Below are positions 60,266 to 64,000 of a DNA stretch of 64,000 nt, piece by piece; within the stretch, counting starts at the first letter, position 1, and each line of letters begins with the position of its first letter. The position numbers and the translations under genes were made by a program. The notes under the pieces are model-generated. The model ran no database searches. It was given only the letters and a program-made list of their open reading frames with translations, and was not told the DNA's origin. Source of the stretch: Cristatella mucedo (Eukaryota; Bryozoa; Phylactolaemata; Cristatellidae); contig WPIO01000144.1 of the NCBI GenBank assembly GCA_009760855.2, forward strand, positions 126,001 to 190,000, read 5' to 3'.

Positions 60266-61106
60266 TTATGAAATTGTAAGACAACAAGAGTGAATTTTTT
60301 TAATCGGAAGCTCTCTCCATTTTGCAATGCTTGAAATCAAGTGCAGAGCTGTGCTATAAACTTGAAACCGGCTAGGGCGTGTATTAATATTTCTGTTAGA
60401 TTTATAAATGTAGCAGAATATTAACCGAATGTTAGAAAATCATCATGTTTCTGTTGCCTCAGCCAGTTGCGGATCCACCATTTATAGGCGGTCGACACCT
60501 TTGCAGTGCTTTTAAAGTGACGAATCTAATCATGTATCAAGAAAATCAGTGTCTACGGATCTAACATTTAATCAGCATCTGCTCTGGCCTTGCAATTTAT
60601 ATTTAATTTTATGGCATTTGACCCTGCTTACAGACACCAGTTTTGCAAATGGAATTAAAGCACTCGCTACACCGTGGGTTTACGAATGCTCCCTGAAGCG
60701 GCAGCCCAGGTGGCCATATTTCCAAGTGCGAATAATAAATGTAAGAAGTGAACTATTTGTGATTTGAGAAATATACTCCATCTATCGAGGTAATCTGCTG
60801 CGTACACATCTCAACAAGTGCGCTAAGAATGTACAAAATATCAGTCAGTATTGCTTGTTTCCACAGCAGCTCTGAAAAAGACGGGCTGTTCAGAGAGACA
60901 ATATAAGCATTTGTATCGAAGACGAACGCGGTTCTTGACATTTCTATTAGATTAATAGTCAATGCATGACCAATAAGCTTACACAGGCAGTATCACGTAT
61001 CACACTGATGACCTTCACCGAGCTCGCTTAATCAGATCTCCAATCTATGCTAAGACAAAGGAAAGCATCGGATACAATTGGTTTTGATTTAATGAATGAA
61101 GCATAG
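60266..61106. other. No certain gene
   Basis: A minus-strand acceptor-like site (ccgtctttttcag) near 60880 precedes a short open frame, but no donor or domain supports an exon. Confidence 0.3.
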
Positions 61107-61232
61107 CTAATGAAGTTGCTGCGAGAGCAGGCCAAGATGTCTGACGCGTAATAAAGTAGGCACCAAGAAAACTGATAGGACGAGCACAAGAATGCGAGCA
61201 CAAGTGCCGTCGTTAAGCTCCTCTGGAAAGCC
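61107..61232 (-). CDS. Candidate terminal exon with transmembrane segment, uncertain
   Basis: After an acceptor (cttgaccttttacag) a 41-residue frame begins GFPEELNDGTCAR, continues ILVLVLSVFLVPTLL (hydrophobic) and RVRH (positive), and stops at 61107-61109. This is the layout of a juxtamembrane-transmembrane-tail exon. It starts in phase 0, so it does not fit directly to the phase-1 donor at 63701; another exon would be needed between. Chance is possible. Confidence 0.3.
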   Translation of the reverse strand, partial: GFPEELNDGTCARILVLVLSVFLVPTLLRVRHLGLLSQQLH

Positions 61233-61364
61233 CTGTAAAAGGTCAAGAATAGTGCATTTATCAAAGGTGGACGATGTTGGAGGACGTCGAAAGTGAGCGA
61301 GCTACCTTATTCACAGCTTGATACTAGAGGGCTTACTATTGCATATGTACACACCCGCTCGTTC

Positions 61365-61368
<4 letters not shown>

Positions 61369-61458
<90 letters not shown>
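61369..61458. repeat. (CT)n microsatellite
   Basis: About 90 bp of CT with one GTCT near its end. Confidence 0.97.
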
Positions 61459-61509
61459 AAATACACAAACATACACATATATGCATGCACACATACATAT
61501 ACCAGTATG

Positions 61510-61511
<2 letters not shown>

Positions 61512-61566
<55 letters not shown>

Positions 61567-61600
61567 ACACACACACATAAACACACACACACACACACAC
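61512..61600. repeat. (CA)n microsatellite
   Basis: CA repeat with ata interruptions; further short CA runs follow to about 61710. Confidence 0.96.
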
Positions 61601-61857
61601 AAGCGCGAGCACGCATGCTGCAACAGCATGCGAATGCGAAAACAAGTACACAAGAACAGGCACGCTCACGCACACACACACACACCAACATGCACACACG
61701 CACATGCACCCACGCACTCACGCAGATACTCTGACCAGCATTCTCAGTCGCAGTCGGCCGTAAAATGCTGTAAAGGCTCGCCACATCCATAATTCGTCTA
61801 ATCGCCTATCCAGAGGCACTGGACAGCCTCTTGAACGTCCGCTCGCTACGTTTCAGA

Positions 61858-62865
61858 TCTTTATAAACCACGAGAATACTTCTCAGCGGCCAGATTGTCA
61901 CAGAAATGTTCGAGGCTAGAGTTCTCCTGACTGGTACACTGGAAACCCCTTGCTCTGGTAGCTGCGATCTGACAACGCGGTTGTGTTGCTAAAAGTTGAT
62001 GTAGCTGAAAGTAGACAGACTTGGCTGTGGAGCTGATATGGTCGTCTACCAAGTTTAATTTTTGTAACAGGACACCTATATTTCATGCATATTCGATGAG
62101 CGATTTGTTGGCAGAGCAGATATTGAGCGATAGGTTTACCGATTTCTGAATCGAGCTTAGTTTGGTCATACCTAGTAAGTTGGCTTTCTGATCATTCAAT
62201 GTAAGACAGTTTGATGCCATCGATGTGCGGGTACCATCAATACATGCAGCAAGGGAGTTGAGTGGATTTGATGTGCTGAAAGGCTGGGAGGCATCAAAGC
62301 AAAGGTACAACTGAGTATCATCTGCATAGACGTGAAAGTCTGGGTTATGCTAGGCAATCACATCGGCAAGAGGGAGATTATAATCTGTGAAAAGAACCGG
62401 GCCAAGCACAGAGCCCCGAGGTAGCCAATATTTCAGAGAGTCCTCCGATGATCTGCAACTTTTCACATCAATATTCAGGAGTCTCCGTCTGAGATAGGAC
62501 TAGAATCATTGCAGCAAAGTATCAGCACTGCCCAGGCAAGATGAAAGTCGCTTTGTGGTCGATAGTATCTAAAGCTTTTGAAAGATTGAGAAAAACAAGA
62601 ACTCTACTTAAGTCAGCATTCCTAAGAAGGTCGCTATTTACCTAAAGCGATCCTAACTCTGTGAAGTGATAGCTCTGAAACCAGTCTGGAACTTACTAGC
62701 TAGGTGTGAAGTTTCAATGTATGAGTTCAGCAGGTCTGTCACGACTCGTTTGAGTGTCTTTTATAGGAACGGCAGAAGGGAGACTGAGCGGAAGCGATCA
62801 AGTTATCTCATTCTAGTGTTGCTTTCTTGAGTAATGACCTGACCACACCCTTTTTGACATATATA
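61858..62865 (-). mobile_element. LINE family A, degraded RT portion
   Basis: From the high-coordinate end: RT start (62640-62860), RT middle, then LYLCFDASQPFSTSNPLNSL (about 62240-62310) and the end of RT near 61990-62060. Many frameshifts. No tail of its own is visible at the low end. Confidence 0.75.
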
Positions 62866-63487
62866 AAAGTTTATTAATTATAATAATAATGCACTTGATA
62901 AAGCACCCTCGGAGAACCCAATCTCTCTAGGCGCTTTACATTAGCTGCAAAGGAAAACGCGATTGAATGGTGAGTGATATCAAGCTTGATAAACAGCATG
63001 AATAACATGGTTAGGGGTGATATGCACAGTGTCAGCATGCAAGTGTGGTTAGTAGCAGCATGCACAGTCTCAGCATGCATAAGCACGTGAAGGACGAATC
63101 GCAGGGACCCACTAAATGCTGTAATAAATAGGTGTATTTTAAATTCTGTTTAAATGTGGTCAAGTCAGGGGATGTTCTGACACAAGTCAGGAATGAGTTC
63201 CAGGTTTTGGGAGCAAACGAACTAAATGTACGGTCCCAAAAGAATTTGAGGTTGTACGAGGCATTGGTAAACTGTTGAATTCCGAAAAGCGGGTGGTACG
63301 ATGCTTGGCTTGGCGGGGGAGTATATCTAAGAGATAGGCTGGAGCCAAAGAATGAGCTGACCTAAATGTGAGCGACAATGCCTTGAAGTCAATCCGTTCC
63401 TTGACTGGTAGGCAGTGCAGGTCGGCGAGAAGTGGTTTGACGTGGCAGCTGCGCCGTTCACGACAGACAAGCCTAACTGCGGAGCTT
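62866..63487 (-). mobile_element. LINE family A 3' end
   Basis: The minus strand holds the C-terminal domain ([20 protein letters not shown]), 3' UTR and a tail with a shortened hairpin, ending in AAT repeats at about 62880. Confidence 0.85.
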
Positions 63488-63700
63488 AATGCTATATATT
63501 AAAATACAAAATGCCCTTGCTCTTCAGAACATCCTGATTGATGTTGAGTGAATAATGATAACAATAATCAAAATTAATCATGGATATTTCCCTGTGATAA
63601 TTAAAGATCCTTCTAAGTGATTTCCTCGAATTAGAGAAGAAGCGCGCCAATCGGTCGGTGTAAAGTGCAGAAAGTCTCAAATTTACTGTCACGTACTTAC

Positions 63701-64000
63701 GACACATGTCTATGGAATAGTCGTTCGCATCCCGTGTCTCGATGCTTTCTCCATTTCTGTCCACCCACATCAGCGCGCACGAAAATCTTTCAAAGCGCTT
63801 CACTGCTTTTGCTGTTACATTCTTGGTCCATGCCCACTTGAACACTCCCTTGCCGTGCGTGCTGTTTTCGACTTGACATGTGACATTTAAAGAGCCCATT
63901 TGCCTCCATTTTTGAGTTTTTACTTTGCTGGCCAAGCGTCCGTCGTAGCAAGCTGGATCGGCATTCATGAAAACATGATCACCTTCCGTGGCTGTTCCGG
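63701..64000 (-). CDS. Exon with an Ig-like domain, cut by the window edge
   Basis: The frame is open from the window edge (64000) and ends at a consensus donor (atgtc/gtaagt) with one base of a codon left. It reads GTATEGDHVFMNADPACYDG, SLNVTCQVENS and GVFKWAWTKNVTA, then FSCALMWVDRNG and DANDYSIDMC. A cysteine on a B-strand-like segment, a following tryptophan and DxxDYxxxxC-like spacing fit an Ig domain. Three N-glycosylation sites (NVT, NST, NVT) suggest an extracellular position. Its phase agrees with the start of the exon at 52349. Two LINE pieces fill the intron below it. Probably a receptor or adhesion molecule; no family can be named. Confidence 0.55.

Overview
The window is nuclear DNA from an animal, most likely an invertebrate with a repeat-rich genome. 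The evidence is an intron-containing metazoan-type wee1 kinase gene with GT-AG splice sites, many fragments of L2/CR1-like LINEs, tRNA-derived SINEs, hAT-type DNA transposons and long dinucleotide arrays. Nothing bacterial or viral was seen. I cannot name the species.

Layout. 1-13.9 kb: no convincing cellular gene. It holds a LINE copy with an almost intact reverse transcriptase (1.5-3.4 kb), SINEs, solo LINE tails, a large CT/GTCT array (4.93-5.36 kb) in GC-rich DNA, and further microsatellites. 14.0-24.2 kb (+): a complete wee1-type kinase gene in ten coding exons whose phases all fit (654 residues). Intron 1 carries a hAT MITE with a perfect 8-bp target duplication, intron 3 a GT array, and intron 7 a nest of LINE pieces in both orientations. 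A cysteine-rich ORF with a signal-peptide-like start lies just after the wee1 stop. 24.2-33 kb: an unclassified degenerate coding-like tract, then a long minus-strand LINE broken by two insertions, then SINEs. 33-64 kb: mostly LINE families A and B, SINEs, microsatellites and two diverged hAT transposase relics in opposite orientation (46.6-48.3 and 55.6-57.3 kb). Scattered on the minus strand are cellular-looking exons: Ig-like exons at 63.7-64.0 and 51.95-52.35 kb, a 34-nt exon at 34.6 kb and a transmembrane/short-tail exon at 33.9-34.1 kb. Their splice phases are compatible with one receptor gene with very large LINE-filled introns, but this linkage is inference.

Repeat biology dominates. 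LINE family A ends in a conserved hairpin-like tail followed by ATT repeats. SINE family beta carries the same kind of tail, suggesting it is mobilised by that LINE. SINE family alpha has a tRNA-like head with an almost perfect palindrome before the B box, and its body occurs behind several different heads. Several perfect 12-17 bp hairpins of no known class are scattered in non-repeat DNA.
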